NCBI GenBank assembly: GCA_020073615.1
Contig: JAIQEX010000009.1
Span: 23,846-87,845, forward strand
Origin: Terriglobia bacterium
GTDB taxonomy: Bacteria; Acidobacteriota; Terriglobia; Bryobacterales; Bryobacteraceae
Direction: 5' to 3'
DNA length: 64,000 nucleotides
The position numbers were made by a program, and so were the translations under genes. Positions 17,493 to 26,984 of this stretch are shown one piece after another. Within the stretch, counting starts at the first letter, position 1. Each line of letters starts with the position of its first letter. A model generated the notes under the pieces. That model saw only the letters and a program-made list of their open reading frames with translations, searched no databases and was not told the DNA's origin.

Positions 17493-18848
17493 ATGAAGCG
17501 CCTGCAACCGGTGATCTGGACCAAGGGGACCTTCCTCAGCCCGCAGCACCTTCAGCTCCAGGACCGCTACCTGGAGAACCTTTTGCAGTTCCAGCTGGAG
17601 GGCTTGTCCTTCCGGCCGTGGGGGTTCCGCTCCCTGCAGATCAGTCAGGAGGCGCTGTCCGCCGGCGCGTTCGGCATTTCCTCAGCCGCCGGCATTCTGC
17701 CCGATGGCCTGCTGTTTGAAATCCCCGGCTCCGACAGTGCCCCGCCGCCGCGTCCACTGGCCGATTGCTTCGAGCCCGACCAGACCGCCGTCGAGCTTCA
17801 CCTCGCCGTGCCGCAGTATCGCGAGCGCGGCCTCAACGTGGCCGCGGCGGGACGCGAGGGCGGTGCCCGCTATCGCGCCGAAATCGAGCTGTTCCGCGAC
17901 GAAAATACCGGGCTCTCGGAAAAGCCCGTCCAGGTGGCCCGCAAGAACCTCCGCGTGCTGGCGGAAAGCGAATCGCGCGACGGCTACTCCACTTTGCGCG
18001 TGGCGCGCGTGCGCCGCAGCGAGGCCGGCACGTTTCAGCTGGACCCGCGCTACGTCCCCCCGCTGCTCGATTTCAGCGCCAGCGAGTATCTCACCGCCAT
18101 CGCGCGCCGCCTGGTGGAGATTCTCAGCGCGCGTTCCAGCGCCATCGCCGGCCTGCGCCGCCAGAAAAACCAGAGCCTCGCGGACTTCACCGCCGCGGAC
18201 ATCGCCAATTTCTGGCTGCTCTACACCATCAACACCGCGTTTCCCACTTTCCGACATCTCTTCGAAACGCGCGGCGGCCATCCCGAGGCGCTCTTCTCCG
18301 CCATGCTTTCGCTAGCCGGCGCGCTCACTACGTTTTCCGTGGATATTCATCCCCGCGATCTGCCGGCCTACGATCACGACGACCTGGGCCGATGCTTCAC
18401 CGCGCTCGACGAGAAACTGCGCCTGCTGCTCGAAACCGTGGTGCCGAGCAACTTCGTATCGCTGCCCCTCAAGCTGGTGCAGCCTTCCATCTACGCCACC
18501 TCGCTCGATAACGAGAAATACCTGGTCGACACCAAGATGTACCTGGCGGTGAGCGCCGAGGCGAGCCAGGCGGAAATCGTCAACAAGACCCCGCCGCTGG
18601 TGAAGGTCTGCTCCGCCAGCCACATCGAACACCTGGTGCGCCAGGCGCTGCCGGGCGTGGCGCTGACGTATGTGCCCGCGCCGCCCAGCGCCATCCCCGT
18701 GAAGCTCAACTACCAGTACTTCAGCCTGAGCCAGTCCGGCGTGGTTTGGGAAGCCATACAACGCGCGCGCAACCTGGCTGCCTACGTTCCCGGCGATCTG
18801 CCGAACCCGCAGTTGGAGCTGATCATTCTGTTGCCGCAAGCCGGTTGA
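17493..18848 (+). CDS. tssK: Type VI secretion baseplate protein TssK (copy 1)
   Basis: 451 residues from the ATG at 17493 (MKRLQPVIWTKGTFLSPQHL); the open frame further upstream is non-coding repeat. TssK trimers link the T6SS baseplate to the TssJLM membrane complex. Family marks are the N-terminal W-x-x-G-x-x-L-x-P-x-H-x-Q motif, the central ENTGLSEKPVQVARKNLR, TAADIANFWLLYTINTAFPT, and the C-terminal VKVCSASHIEHLVRQALPG and LNYQYFSLSQSGVVWE. It is first of a six-gene run and has a same-size paralogue two genes on (21563-22906). Missing from the window are tssA-J, clpV, hcp and vgrG. Confidence 0.9.
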   Translation: MKRLQPVIWTKGTFLSPQHLQLQDRYLENLLQFQLEGLSFRPWGFRSLQISQEALSAGAFGISSAAGILPDGLLFEIPGSDSAPPPRPLADCFEPDQTAVELHLAVPQYRERGLNVAAAGREGGARYRAEIELFRDENTGLSEKPVQVARKNLRVLAESESRDGYSTLRVARVRRSEAGTFQLDPRYVPPLLDFSASEYLTAIARRLVEILSARSSAIAGLRRQKNQSLADFTAADIANFWLLYTINTAFPTFRHLFETRGGHPEALFSAMLSLAGALTTFSVDIHPRDLPAYDHDDLGRCFTALDEKLRLLLETVVPSNFVSLPLKLVQPSIYATSLDNEKYLVDTKMYLAVSAEASQAEIVNKTPPLVKVCSASHIEHLVRQALPGVALTYVPAPPSAIPVKLNYQYFSLSQSGVVWEAIQRARNLAAYVPGDLPNPQLELIILLPQAG

Positions 18849-18855
18849 GGGGCCT

Positions 18856-21408
18856 ATGCAAACATCGAACCGGTGGCCCCATATCTGGCTGGCAGCGCTG
18901 TTTGTGGTCGTCCTGGCCAGCCAGACCACCTTCACCGTGGATTTGATCCGCGATCTTACCGCGGACTATTGCGCCACGCCGGTCTCGATCGGCTATCCCT
19001 GGCCCACCATCACGGCGGTCCACTATGGGAAGGAGACCGGCCTGAGCGTGGGCGACCGGATTGTCGCCGTGGACGGCCGGCCCCTCGCCGGGTATGTTGC
19101 GTATGACGCCATCATCCGCTCCAGGCATCCGGGCGATGCGCTCGCCATTGCGACGGATCGCGGCGGCCAGGTGGCAGAGCACCGCGTCGTGCTGGCGCCG
19201 CTCGTGCCCCGGTCAAGCGGCTTCCTGTGGTTCTTCGCCGCAGTCACCTGGATGCTGCTGCCGTGGCTTTCGATCGCCCTGGGGTTCTGGGTAGCGGCCA
19301 TGCGGCCGCGCGACCTGCGCGCCTGGCTGACGCTCGGCATCCTGTTGGGCCTGAGTCAGTTGGATCGTCCGGCCGCGCTGAGTGCGCTCGGCTGGCCGCC
19401 GGCCGTCGGTGTTCCCTCCGCCGTGTTTCGCGAGCTCGCACAGCCTGCGTGGTCCATCTGCATGATGTGGTTCGGGCTCTGCTTCCCGCATCCCGGCCGC
19501 ATGGACCGGCGCCTGCCGTGGATTAAATGGCTGCTGACGGCGCCCCTGGCGCTGATGGCGCTGTGGAACGGACTGCGCACCGCCGGGCTGGCGCTGGCGG
19601 CGGAGACCACCAACCGGCTGTTGCCCCGCCTTCCGGGGCCCGACTGGTTCTGGATCGTGCTGCTGTTCGGAACCACCAGCCTCTTCTTCATGGGGCTCGG
19701 CGAGAAGTACGGCGACGAGTCGCTGGCCAGCGACGACCGGAGGCGATTGAAGCTCCTCTACTGGGGATGCACCGTCGCCATGACCCCGATGTTCCTCCTG
19801 TTCATCGTTACCGGCGTCTTCCTGCACCGCCAGCCGGGCGATGCGGATGGACTGTGGCTGCCGTTATCCCTGATGATGATGCTCCTCTTCCCGCTCACCA
19901 TGGCGTATGTCATCGTGGTCCAGCGCGCGCTCGATGTCCGCATGGTGGTCCGCCAGGGCGTGCAGTACGCGCTGGCGCGGCGCGGCATCGTGGCGCTCCG
20001 GGTGCTAATTACCGGCGGGGTAGCGATGCTGGCTATTTCGCTTGCCGGAGCGCGCGACGTGAACCGTCCGCGGAGCATCGCCTTGCTGGCGGTGGGCATC
20101 GCCCTGGTTTTCCTGGTGCGCAACCAGGCCGACCGCCTGCGCCGCTGGGTGGACCGCCGCTTCTTCCGCGAAGCCTACAACGCGGAGCAGATCCTGGGCG
20201 AGCTGAGCGAGCAGGTGCGCACCATTCTCGATCGCGACGCGCTGCTCCAGACCGTCACCCGCAAGCTTTCCGAATCGCTGCACGTGGAACGCATCGCGGT
20301 CATGCTGCAGGCCGGCGGTGCGTTCCGGCCGGCATTCGCTACCGGCTATGCCATGCCGCCCGAAGTCGCGTTCGCCGGCGAAGCCGCCACGGTGAGCGAG
20401 TTGCGCCGTTCGCGCGAGCCCGTGGCCGTCGAGCAGCCAGCCTCCGGCAGCGACCGGGAAGCACTTCATCGCCTCGACGCGCAACTGCTGCTGCCGCTCG
20501 CGTCGAAAAAGGAGTTGCTCGGCTTCATCAGCCTTGGCCCCAAGAAATCCGAGGAGCCGTATTCGCCGAGCGACTCCCGCCTGCTGCGCACGGTGGCGGC
20601 GCAGACTGGCCTGGCGCTCGAAAACAGCCGCCTTTCGGAAGTCATCGCCCACGAGGTGGCGCAGCGCGAACTGCTTCACCGCGAGATCGAAATCGCGCGC
20701 GAAGTGCAGGAACGGCTGTTCCCGCAGAACATGCCGGTGGTGGCGGCGCTGGAATACGCGGGACACTGCCGGCCGGCGCGCGGCGTGGGCGGCGATTACT
20801 ACGATTTTCTGGCGCTGTCGGACGGCCGCCTCGGCCTGGCCATCGGCGATGTCTCGGGCAAAGGCGTGCCCGCGGCGCTGCTCATGGCCAGCCTGCAGGC
20901 TTCCGTGCGCGGGCAATCGCAGGCCGGCTCCGACGTAGCGGGCCTCATGGCCAACGTGAACCGCCTGGTGTGCGACGTCTCACCCGAGAACCGCTACGCC
21001 ACGTTTTTCTACGCGCAGTTCGACCCCGCGTCGCGCCGCCTGGTCTACACCAACGGCGGCCACAACGCGCCCATTCTGCTGCGCGGCGCGGAGGTCGTGC
21101 TGCTGGAGACGGGCGGCCCGCCAGTGGGACTCTTCCCGCGGTCGCGCTACCAGCAGGCGGAGATCGCACTCGAGCCCGGCGACCTGTTGATACTCTACAC
21201 CGACGGCATCAGCGAAGCGGAAAATCCCGCCGAAGAAGAGTGGGGCGAGGATGCTCTCATTGCGACCGCCCGCGCCTGCCGCGATCGGCCGCCGAGCGAG
21301 ATGCTGGCGCGCATCATGGAAGCAGCCGACGCGTTCGCCTCCGGCGCTCCTCAGCACGACGACATGACGTTGGTGATCGCCCGCGTGCTGGCGAAGCCGC
21401 TGGAGTAG
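18856..21408 (+). CDS. PDZ - membrane - GAF - SpoIIE-type PP2C phosphatase
   Basis: 850 residues, starting 7 bp after tssK1. An N-terminal span (residues 7-27) leads to a PDZ-like domain (GLSVGDRIVAVDGRPLAGYV, about 55-110). Seven or so membrane spans follow (about 120-410), then a GAF-like domain (about 445-590) and a SpoIIE/RsbU phosphatase domain (613-848) with GVGGDYYDFL, IGDVSGKGVPAALLMA, TNGGHNAPIL, YTDGISEAEN and HDDMTLVI, so the metal-binding Asp residues are present. These enzymes usually dephosphorylate Ser/Thr of anti-sigma antagonists. Placed between two tssK genes and in the same run as a kinase, it probably serves in phosphorylation control of this secretion system, by analogy with PppA/PpkA pathways. 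Confidence 0.85.
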   Translation: MQTSNRWPHIWLAALFVVVLASQTTFTVDLIRDLTADYCATPVSIGYPWPTITAVHYGKETGLSVGDRIVAVDGRPLAGYVAYDAIIRSRHPGDALAIATDRGGQVAEHRVVLAPLVPRSSGFLWFFAAVTWMLLPWLSIALGFWVAAMRPRDLRAWLTLGILLGLSQLDRPAALSALGWPPAVGVPSAVFRELAQPAWSICMMWFGLCFPHPGRMDRRLPWIKWLLTAPLALMALWNGLRTAGLALAAETTNRLLPRLPGPDWFWIVLLFGTTSLFFMGLGEKYGDESLASDDRRRLKLLYWGCTVAMTPMFLLFIVTGVFLHRQPGDADGLWLPLSLMMMLLFPLTMAYVIVVQRALDVRMVVRQGVQYALARRGIVALRVLITGGVAMLAISLAGARDVNRPRSIALLAVGIALVFLVRNQADRLRRWVDRRFFREAYNAEQILGELSEQVRTILDRDALLQTVTRKLSESLHVERIAVMLQAGGAFRPAFATGYAMPPEVAFAGEAATVSELRRSREPVAVEQPASGSDREALHRLDAQLLLPLASKKELLGFISLGPKKSEEPYSPSDSRLLRTVAAQTGLALENSRLSEVIAHEVAQRELLHREIEIAREVQERLFPQNMPVVAALEYAGHCRPARGVGGDYYDFLALSDGRLGLAIGDVSGKGVPAALLMASLQASVRGQSQAGSDVAGLMANVNRLVCDVSPENRYATFFYAQFDPASRRLVYTNGGHNAPILLRGAEVVLLETGGPPVGLFPRSRYQQAEIALEPGDLLILYTDGISEAENPAEEEWGEDALIATARACRDRPPSEMLARIMEAADAFASGAPQHDDMTLVIARVLAKPLE

Positions 21409-21430
21409 ACCTGAGGGCGGGGCAGACTGG

Positions 21431-21522
21431 GCAAGCTAAAGCATGCCCCCCTTTGCATGCACGATCCTGGTGGGGCATGCTTTAGATTGCCATTCGGTCT
21501 GGTGTCCATTCGGTCTGGCGTC
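21431..21522. repeat. Perfect long hairpin followed by 16-bp tandem repeat
   Basis: CTAAAGCATGCCCC (21436-21449) and GGGGCATGCTTTAG (21472-21485) form a perfect 14-bp stem, extendable by about four pairs with one mismatch (21431-21490), with a 22-base loop. Directly after it CATTCGGTCTGGTGTC (21491-21506) is repeated with one change at 21507-21522. It lies between the phosphatase and tssK2 and has no T-run, so it is more like a mobile or REP-type repeat or an mRNA-processing hairpin than a terminator. Confidence 0.8.
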
Positions 21523-21562
21523 CCGCGCCTTGCCGCCTATGTTACAGTATCCGCACAGGCCT

Positions 21563-22906
21563 ATGAAGCTGCTTTCGAGGGTGGTCTGGTCGGAAGGCAT
21601 GTATCTGGGGCCGCATCATTTCCAGGTGCAGAGCCGGTATTTCGAAGATTCCATCCAGTTCGCCACTTCGTCACTTTGGTTTGGTTCTTACGGGCTGGCC
21701 GGTGTGGAGCTCGACCGCGACGCGCTCGAGAACGGCACCGTCTCGACCGTGCACGCGCGCGGCATCTTTCCCGACGGCCTGCCCTTCAACATGCCGGAGA
21801 GCGATGCGCTGCCGGCGGCGCGCGCCATGGGCGACCTGTTTCCGCCCACGCGCGACGGCGTGGTGGTGATGCTCGCCATTCCGCCGCGCAAGCCCAACGG
21901 GTACAACTGCGCGCTCGAAGATGGGGCGGCAGGCGAGGCCCGCTATGTGGCCGAATCGCGCGTGCTGCACGACGAGAATACCGGCGCCGACGAGCGGCCC
22001 GTGCGGCTGGGCCGGAAGAACCTGCGGCTGCTGCTCGATACCGAGCCGGCCGGCGATCTGATAACGCTGCCGCTGGCGCGCGTGGTGCGCGACGGCTCGG
22101 GGCACTTCGTTTACGACGGCAACTTCGTGCCGCCGGTTTTGCAGATCAGCGCCAGCGCGCGGCTCATGCTGCTGGCGGAGCGGCTCATCGGGATTCTCGA
22201 CGAAAAGGCCGCCGCCATCGGCCGCGGCGCAAGCGGGCCGCGCGCGGAGTTCTCCACGCGCGAGATCGCCAATTTCTGGCTGCTGCACGCCGTGAATTCG
22301 GCGCTCGCGCCGCTGCGCCATCTGCTGGTCGCCAAGCGCGGCCACCCCGAGGAGCTGTTCCTGGAGCTCTCGCGCCTGGCCGGCGCGCTATGCACCTTCG
22401 CGCTCGATTCGCACCCCCGCGACCTGCCGCTCTACGATCACCAGAACCTGAGCGCGTGCTTCGAAAAGCTCGAGCGGCACATACGCGCGCACCTGGAAAC
22501 CGTGGTTCCCACCAACTGCCTGTCGATTCCGCTGGCGGCGGCGGGCGATTACTTCTACGAGGGAGAAATCGCCGACCAGCGGGTGCTGGGCCGCGCGCGC
22601 TGGGTGCTGGCCATACGGTCCCATATGAGCGAACCGGAGCTGATGGCCAAGGCGCCGCAACTCATCAAGGTCTGCACGCCGCCGTTTGTGCGCGAGCTGG
22701 TGAAGCGCGCGCTTCCCGGCCTGGCACTTACGCATCTGCCCGTCCCGCCACCTGCCATTGCGGCGCGCGTGGAGACGCAATACTTCGGGATCAGCAGGAA
22801 CGGCCCGTGCTGGGACCATATGACGCAGTTGCGCAAGGTGGGGGTGTACGTTCCGGGCGAGTTTCCCAGCCCGGAAGTGGAGATCTTCGTAGTGCTGGAG
22901 CGCTGA
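21563..22906 (+). CDS. tssK: Type VI secretion baseplate protein TssK (copy 2)
   Basis: 447 residues from the ATG at 21563 (MKLLSRVVWSEGMYLGPHHF), the canonical TssK opening; the frame upstream of it is repeat sequence. Matching marks to copy 1 are HDENTGADERPVRLGRKNLR, TREIANFWLLHAVNSALAPL, LDSHPRDLPLYDHQNLSACF, VKRALPGLALTHLPVPPPA and RVETQYFGISRNGPCWDHM. The two copies are clearly paralogous but differ strongly in the N-terminal shell domain. It is followed after 2 bp by tssL, the membrane partner that TssK binds, so this copy is the better candidate for the conventional role. Confidence 0.9.
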   Translation: MKLLSRVVWSEGMYLGPHHFQVQSRYFEDSIQFATSSLWFGSYGLAGVELDRDALENGTVSTVHARGIFPDGLPFNMPESDALPAARAMGDLFPPTRDGVVVMLAIPPRKPNGYNCALEDGAAGEARYVAESRVLHDENTGADERPVRLGRKNLRLLLDTEPAGDLITLPLARVVRDGSGHFVYDGNFVPPVLQISASARLMLLAERLIGILDEKAAAIGRGASGPRAEFSTREIANFWLLHAVNSALAPLRHLLVAKRGHPEELFLELSRLAGALCTFALDSHPRDLPLYDHQNLSACFEKLERHIRAHLETVVPTNCLSIPLAAAGDYFYEGEIADQRVLGRARWVLAIRSHMSEPELMAKAPQLIKVCTPPFVRELVKRALPGLALTHLPVPPPAIAARVETQYFGISRNGPCWDHMTQLRKVGVYVPGEFPSPEVEIFVVLER

Positions 22907-22908
22907 CC

Positions 22909-23619
22909 ATGTCCCCTTCCGCCGATACCCGCAGGCCGGAAAACCTGCCGCTGCTCTATCAGGAAGTGCTGACCGCCATCGAGCGGCTGCGCGCCAGCCG
23001 GCAGGGCGTCAGCGATGCGCAGGCGTTTCGCCATCACACGCGCGAGGCGTTGAAGACCGCCGCCGGCCAGGCGCTGGCCGCGGGCTATCCCTCCGAGGAC
23101 GTGAAGCTGGCCACGTTCGCCACCGTGGCGTTCCTGGACGAATCGGTGTTGAACTCGCAGAACCCCATCTTCGCCGACTGGCTGCGCAAGCCGCTCCAGG
23201 AGGAGCTGTTCGGCACGCATATCGCGGGGGAAGTGTTCTTTCAGAACCTGCAGCACCTGCTCGGGCGCAACGATTCGGCGGACCTGGCCGACCTGCTGGA
23301 AGTGCACTACCTGTGCCTGCTGCTGGGCTTCGGCGGGCGCTACAGCGCGGGCAATCGAGGAGAGCTGAGCCAGGCGATGAATGCCACCGCGGAAAAGATC
23401 CGCCGCATACGGGGCCGCTTCGGACCGCTTTCGCCGAACTGGGTGCTGCCGGGGGAAACGGCGCGCATCCGGAACGATCCATGGGTGCGGCGGCTGGCGA
23501 TCATCGCGGTAATCTGCGCGGCGCTCATGGTGCTGCTGTTTGTGGTGTATAAGGTGGTGCTCGGCGGTGGGGTGCACGTGGCGGCGGTGTCGATGTTTAC
23601 CGGGGCGCGCCCATGCTGA
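22909..23619 (+). CDS. tssL: Type VI secretion membrane-complex protein TssL (DotU/IcmH)
   Basis: 236 residues. TssL is an inner-membrane, tail-anchored protein whose cytoplasmic hook domain recruits the TssK baseplate. Visible are the DotU helical core (LLYQEVLTAIERLRASRQG, EDVKLATFATVAFLDESVL, FGTHIAGEVFFQNLQHLL, LEVHYLCLLLGFGGRYS) and one membrane span near residues 195-222 (LAIIAVICAALMVLLFVVYK). The periplasmic tail is very short and no peptidoglycan-binding OmpA domain is attached. ATG at 22909 lies right behind the tssK2 stop; the 3' end overlaps tssM by 7 bp. Confidence 0.92.
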   Translation: MSPSADTRRPENLPLLYQEVLTAIERLRASRQGVSDAQAFRHHTREALKTAAGQALAAGYPSEDVKLATFATVAFLDESVLNSQNPIFADWLRKPLQEELFGTHIAGEVFFQNLQHLLGRNDSADLADLLEVHYLCLLLGFGGRYSAGNRGELSQAMNATAEKIRRIRGRFGPLSPNWVLPGETARIRNDPWVRRLAIIAVICAALMVLLFVVYKVVLGGGVHVAAVSMFTGARPC

Positions 23620-26600
23620 CCATCTACATCGTTCTCGGGCTGGTGCTGGTTGCGCTCGTCGTCCTGGTGATTTTGCTGTACCTCAAGAAGAAGAAAGCCA
23701 GGGCCGCGGCGGGCCAGCCGGAAGAGCCCTCCGGCGCGGGCTCCGACGAGATCGACCAGCTCATGCGCGAGGCCGAGGGCCGGCTGGCGGCGGCTAAACT
23801 CGGGCCGGGCGCGCACGTGGGCAGCCTGCCGGTGTACATTCTGCTGGGCGATGCCGGCAGCGCCAAGACCAGCGTCATTTTGAATTCGGGCCTCGATTCG
23901 GAGCTGCTGGCCGGACAGGTCCACCAGAACGCCAACGTGGTTGCGACGCGCACCGCCAACCTGTGGTTTTCGCGGCGCGTGATTTTCGCGGAAGCCGGCG
24001 GCAAGCTGCCCGCCGAGCCGGCGAAGTGGGGCCGCTTCGTCAAGAAGATGCAGCCGCGCTCCTCGGTGGTGGGAGCGAAAGAGCAGGCGCCGCGCGCGGC
24101 CGTGGTGTTCTTCGATTGCGAGAACTTCACCAAGCCGGGCGCGCCGGATCTGGCGGTGAACGCGGCGCGCAACCTGCGGGCGCGGCTGGTGGAGATTTCG
24201 CAGGCCATGGGAATCACGCTGCCGGTCTACGTGCTGTTCACCAAGATGGACCGGCTGCCGTTCTTCACCGAGTACGTGCGCAACCTCAGCAACGACGAAG
24301 CCACGCAGGTGCTGGGCGTGACCCTTCCCATGCTGACGCGGCGCAGTGAAGGGGTGTACGCGGAAGAGGAATCGGCACGCCTGACGGGGAATTTCGAGCG
24401 GCTGTTCCGATCGCTGGCCGACGCGCGGCCGGAGTTTCTGGCGCGCGAAACGGATGCCGCGAAACTGCCCGCGGCCTACGAGTTTCCACGCGAGTTCCGC
24501 AAGATTCGGCCTACCCTGGTGCAGTTCCTGGTGGACCTGTGCCGGCCGAGCCAGTTGACCGTGGCGCCGTTTCTGCGCGGCTTCTATTTCACGGGGGTGC
24601 GCCCCATCGTGATCAACGAGGCGGCACCGGTGGCGGCGGCCCAGCCGCAGCAACAGGGCGGGTACGGCTCGGTCTCGGGCGCGACCGGAATTTTCAGTGC
24701 CGGCGGACGCGCGGCTCCCGGTCCGGCGCCCGGCCCGACTCCGGTGGTGGGTACCCGGAAGGTGCCGCAGTGGCTGTTTCTGAGCCACCTGTTTCACGAT
24801 GTGCTGCTGGCCGACCGCGCCGCCCTGGGCGCGAGCGGCGCGAGCACCAGGACCAGCGGGGCGCGGCGCATCCTGCTGGCCGCGGCGGCGGGCGTGTGCC
24901 TGCTGCTGGCGATCTGCTTCACGGTTTCCTACTTCAAGAACCGCGCGCTCGAGACCGATGTGCGCGACGCGGCGCGGGGAATCGCGGCGGGGGAATCGGC
25001 CGGCGCCGACCTGGCCTCGCTCGACAGCCTGCGGCGGCTCGAAACGCTGCGGCAGTCGCTCGCCACCCTGGTGACGTACCGGCGCGAAGGGGCGCCGCTC
25101 GGCTATCGCTGGGGCCTGTACATTGGAGACGATCTTTATCCGGAGGCGCGGCGCGTCTATTTCGAGCGCTTCCGGCAACTGCTTTTCGCCCCCACCAGGG
25201 ACCGCATGGTGCAATACCTGGGCGGCTTGCCGGCGACGCCCGGGCCGGAGTACGGGCCGACCTACGACGCGTTGAAGGCCTACCTGATGGTCACCTCGCA
25301 CCACGACAAGAGCACGCGGCTTTTTCTGCCGCCGCTGCTGCTGAAGTGGTGGAGCGGCGGCCGTAGCGTGGATGCGGACCGTCTGCCACTGGCGCAGAAG
25401 CAGTTCGACTTTTACGCCGACGAGCTGAAGGAAGAGAACCCCTATTCCAAGGAAAACGACAGCTTCACCATCGAAAAGGCGCGGCGCTACCTGGCGCATT
25501 TCGCGGGCGCCGAGCGGGTCTATGCGTTCATGGTGGCGGAGGCGGGCAAGAGCAATCAGCCGATCAACTTCAACCGCCAGTATCCGGGCTCGGCGCAGGT
25601 GGTGGTGGAAACGCACGAAGTGCCGGGGGCATTTTCCAAGGGCGGATGGAATTTCATGAAGGACGCGCTGGCGCACGTGGACCGCTATTTCAGCGGCGAG
25701 CAGTGGGTGCTGGGCGACCAGGGCTCGGCGACCATCGACCGCGCGAAGCTGGAGCAGGACGCGCGGGCGCACTATTACGGCGACTTCGCCGGCCAGTGGC
25801 GGGCGTATCTGAAGGGGGCCGCGGTGGTGCGCTACGCGTCGCTAAAGGATGCGGCGGAGAAGCTGAAGCTGCTTTCCGGCAACCAGTCGCCGCTGCTGGC
25901 GTTGTTCTGCGTGGCGTCGCAGAACACGGCGGTGGACGACGCCGGCGTGGCCAGCCTGTTTCAACCGGTGCAGACGGTGGTGCCGCCGCAGTGCGGCGAC
26001 CGCTACATTGCGCCGCCCAACCAGAACTACATGACCGCGCTGCTGACCTTGCAGGGATCGCTCGAAGGGATTTCGGGCGAGGGGGGCGCGCCCGGCGACG
26101 CGGCCGCGGCCGGCACGCTGGCCAACGCGGGGCAGGCCAAGCTGACCACGCGGCAGATGGCGCAGGCGTTCCAGCGCGATCCGCAAGGGCAGATCGACAG
26201 CGGCTCGCAGGCGTTGTTGGAGCAGCCCATCACCTACGTGGAGGGGCTGCTGCGCAACATCGGCCCGGCGGAGCTGAACGGCAAGGGCAAGGGCTTGTGC
26301 GCGCAGATGCGCCCGGTGCTGAGCAAGTATCCGTTCGCTCCCGCGGCCACCGCGCAAGCTACAGTGGCAGAGATCAACGCCATCTTCAAACCGAAGGAGG
26401 GCGCCGTCTGGCAGTTTTACGACGCCAACCTGCAAAAGGCGTTGACCCACCAGGGACCGCAATTCGTGCCCGCCGCGGCCGCGGGCGGCATCCAGATCAA
26501 CCCGGCGTTTCTCGCGTTTCTGAACCGCGCCGCGGCATTCACCGACGCCGCCTATGCGGGCGGCGCAGCGGATCCCCAATTGCATTACACCGTGAAGCCG

Positions 26601-26984
26601 GTGGTTTCGGCGGAGACGGAGAGCATCAAGCTGGCCATCGACGGGCAGAACGCGAATTTCAGCGGCTCGAGCGCGGCGGCCAAACCATTCGTGTGGCCGG
26701 GCGCGGCGCACGGGGTGCAACTGGTGGTGAAATTCAAAGGCGGCAGCGAGTTCACCTATCCGAGCTACGAGGGGCTGTGGGCCGTGTTCCAGTTCGTGGG
26801 GGACGCGGACAAGCGCCAGGGATCGTTGATCGAGATGACCCTGCGCGGCGGAAAGCAGGGGCGGCCGGTGCTCAATCCGGCGGGCCAGCCGGTGACCGTC
26901 AGCTTCGATATCACCGCGGCGCCGCCGGTCTTCGATCGCGGCTATTTCTCCGGGCTGGGCTGCGTGTCCGAAGTGGCGAAGTAA
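23613..26984 (+). CDS. tssM: Type VI secretion membrane-complex protein TssM (IcmF)
   Basis: 1123 residues, the normal IcmF size. It forms the trans-envelope channel with TssL and TssJ. An N-terminal span (residues 3-23, YIVLGLVLVALVVLVILLYL) leads to a cytoplasmic NTPase-like domain with Walker A GDAGSAKTS (about 79-87), VVFFDCENF and VLFTKMDRL; a second span (about 422-446, AAAAGVCLLLAICFTVSYFK) leads to a long periplasmic part ending in a C2-like region (VQLVVKFKGGSEFTYPSYEG). No tssJ lipoprotein gene is nearby, though it may be elsewhere. Its stop shares one base with the kinase ATG. Confidence 0.92.
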   Translation: MLTIYIVLGLVLVALVVLVILLYLKKKKARAAAGQPEEPSGAGSDEIDQLMREAEGRLAAAKLGPGAHVGSLPVYILLGDAGSAKTSVILNSGLDSELLAGQVHQNANVVATRTANLWFSRRVIFAEAGGKLPAEPAKWGRFVKKMQPRSSVVGAKEQAPRAAVVFFDCENFTKPGAPDLAVNAARNLRARLVEISQAMGITLPVYVLFTKMDRLPFFTEYVRNLSNDEATQVLGVTLPMLTRRSEGVYAEEESARLTGNFERLFRSLADARPEFLARETDAAKLPAAYEFPREFRKIRPTLVQFLVDLCRPSQLTVAPFLRGFYFTGVRPIVINEAAPVAAAQPQQQGGYGSVSGATGIFSAGGRAAPGPAPGPTPVVGTRKVPQWLFLSHLFHDVLLADRAALGASGASTRTSGARRILLAAAAGVCLLLAICFTVSYFKNRALETDVRDAARGIAAGESAGADLASLDSLRRLETLRQSLATLVTYRREGAPLGYRWGLYIGDDLYPEARRVYFERFRQLLFAPTRDRMVQYLGGLPATPGPEYGPTYDALKAYLMVTSHHDKSTRLFLPPLLLKWWSGGRSVDADRLPLAQKQFDFYADELKEENPYSKENDSFTIEKARRYLAHFAGAERVYAFMVAEAGKSNQPINFNRQYPGSAQVVVETHEVPGAFSKGGWNFMKDALAHVDRYFSGEQWVLGDQGSATIDRAKLEQDARAHYYGDFAGQWRAYLKGAAVVRYASLKDAAEKLKLLSGNQSPLLALFCVASQNTAVDDAGVASLFQPVQTVVPPQCGDRYIAPPNQNYMTALLTLQGSLEGISGEGGAPGDAAAAGTLANAGQAKLTTRQMAQAFQRDPQGQIDSGSQALLEQPITYVEGLLRNIGPAELNGKGKGLCAQMRPVLSKYPFAPAATAQATVAEINAIFKPKEGAVWQFYDANLQKALTHQGPQFVPAAAAGGIQINPAFLAFLNRAAAFTDAAYAGGAADPQLHYTVKPVVSAETESIKLAIDGQNANFSGSSAAAKPFVWPGAAHGVQLVVKFKGGSEFTYPSYEGLWAVFQFVGDADKRQGSLIEMTLRGGKQGRPVLNPAGQPVTVSFDITAAPPVFDRGYFSGLGCVSEVAK

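Noticed and set aside
23340..25772. An 810-codon leftward open frame opposite tssM
   Set aside because: Composition (Arg, His, Gln runs) is that of an antisense frame; tssL and tssM on the plus strand have all family motifs.
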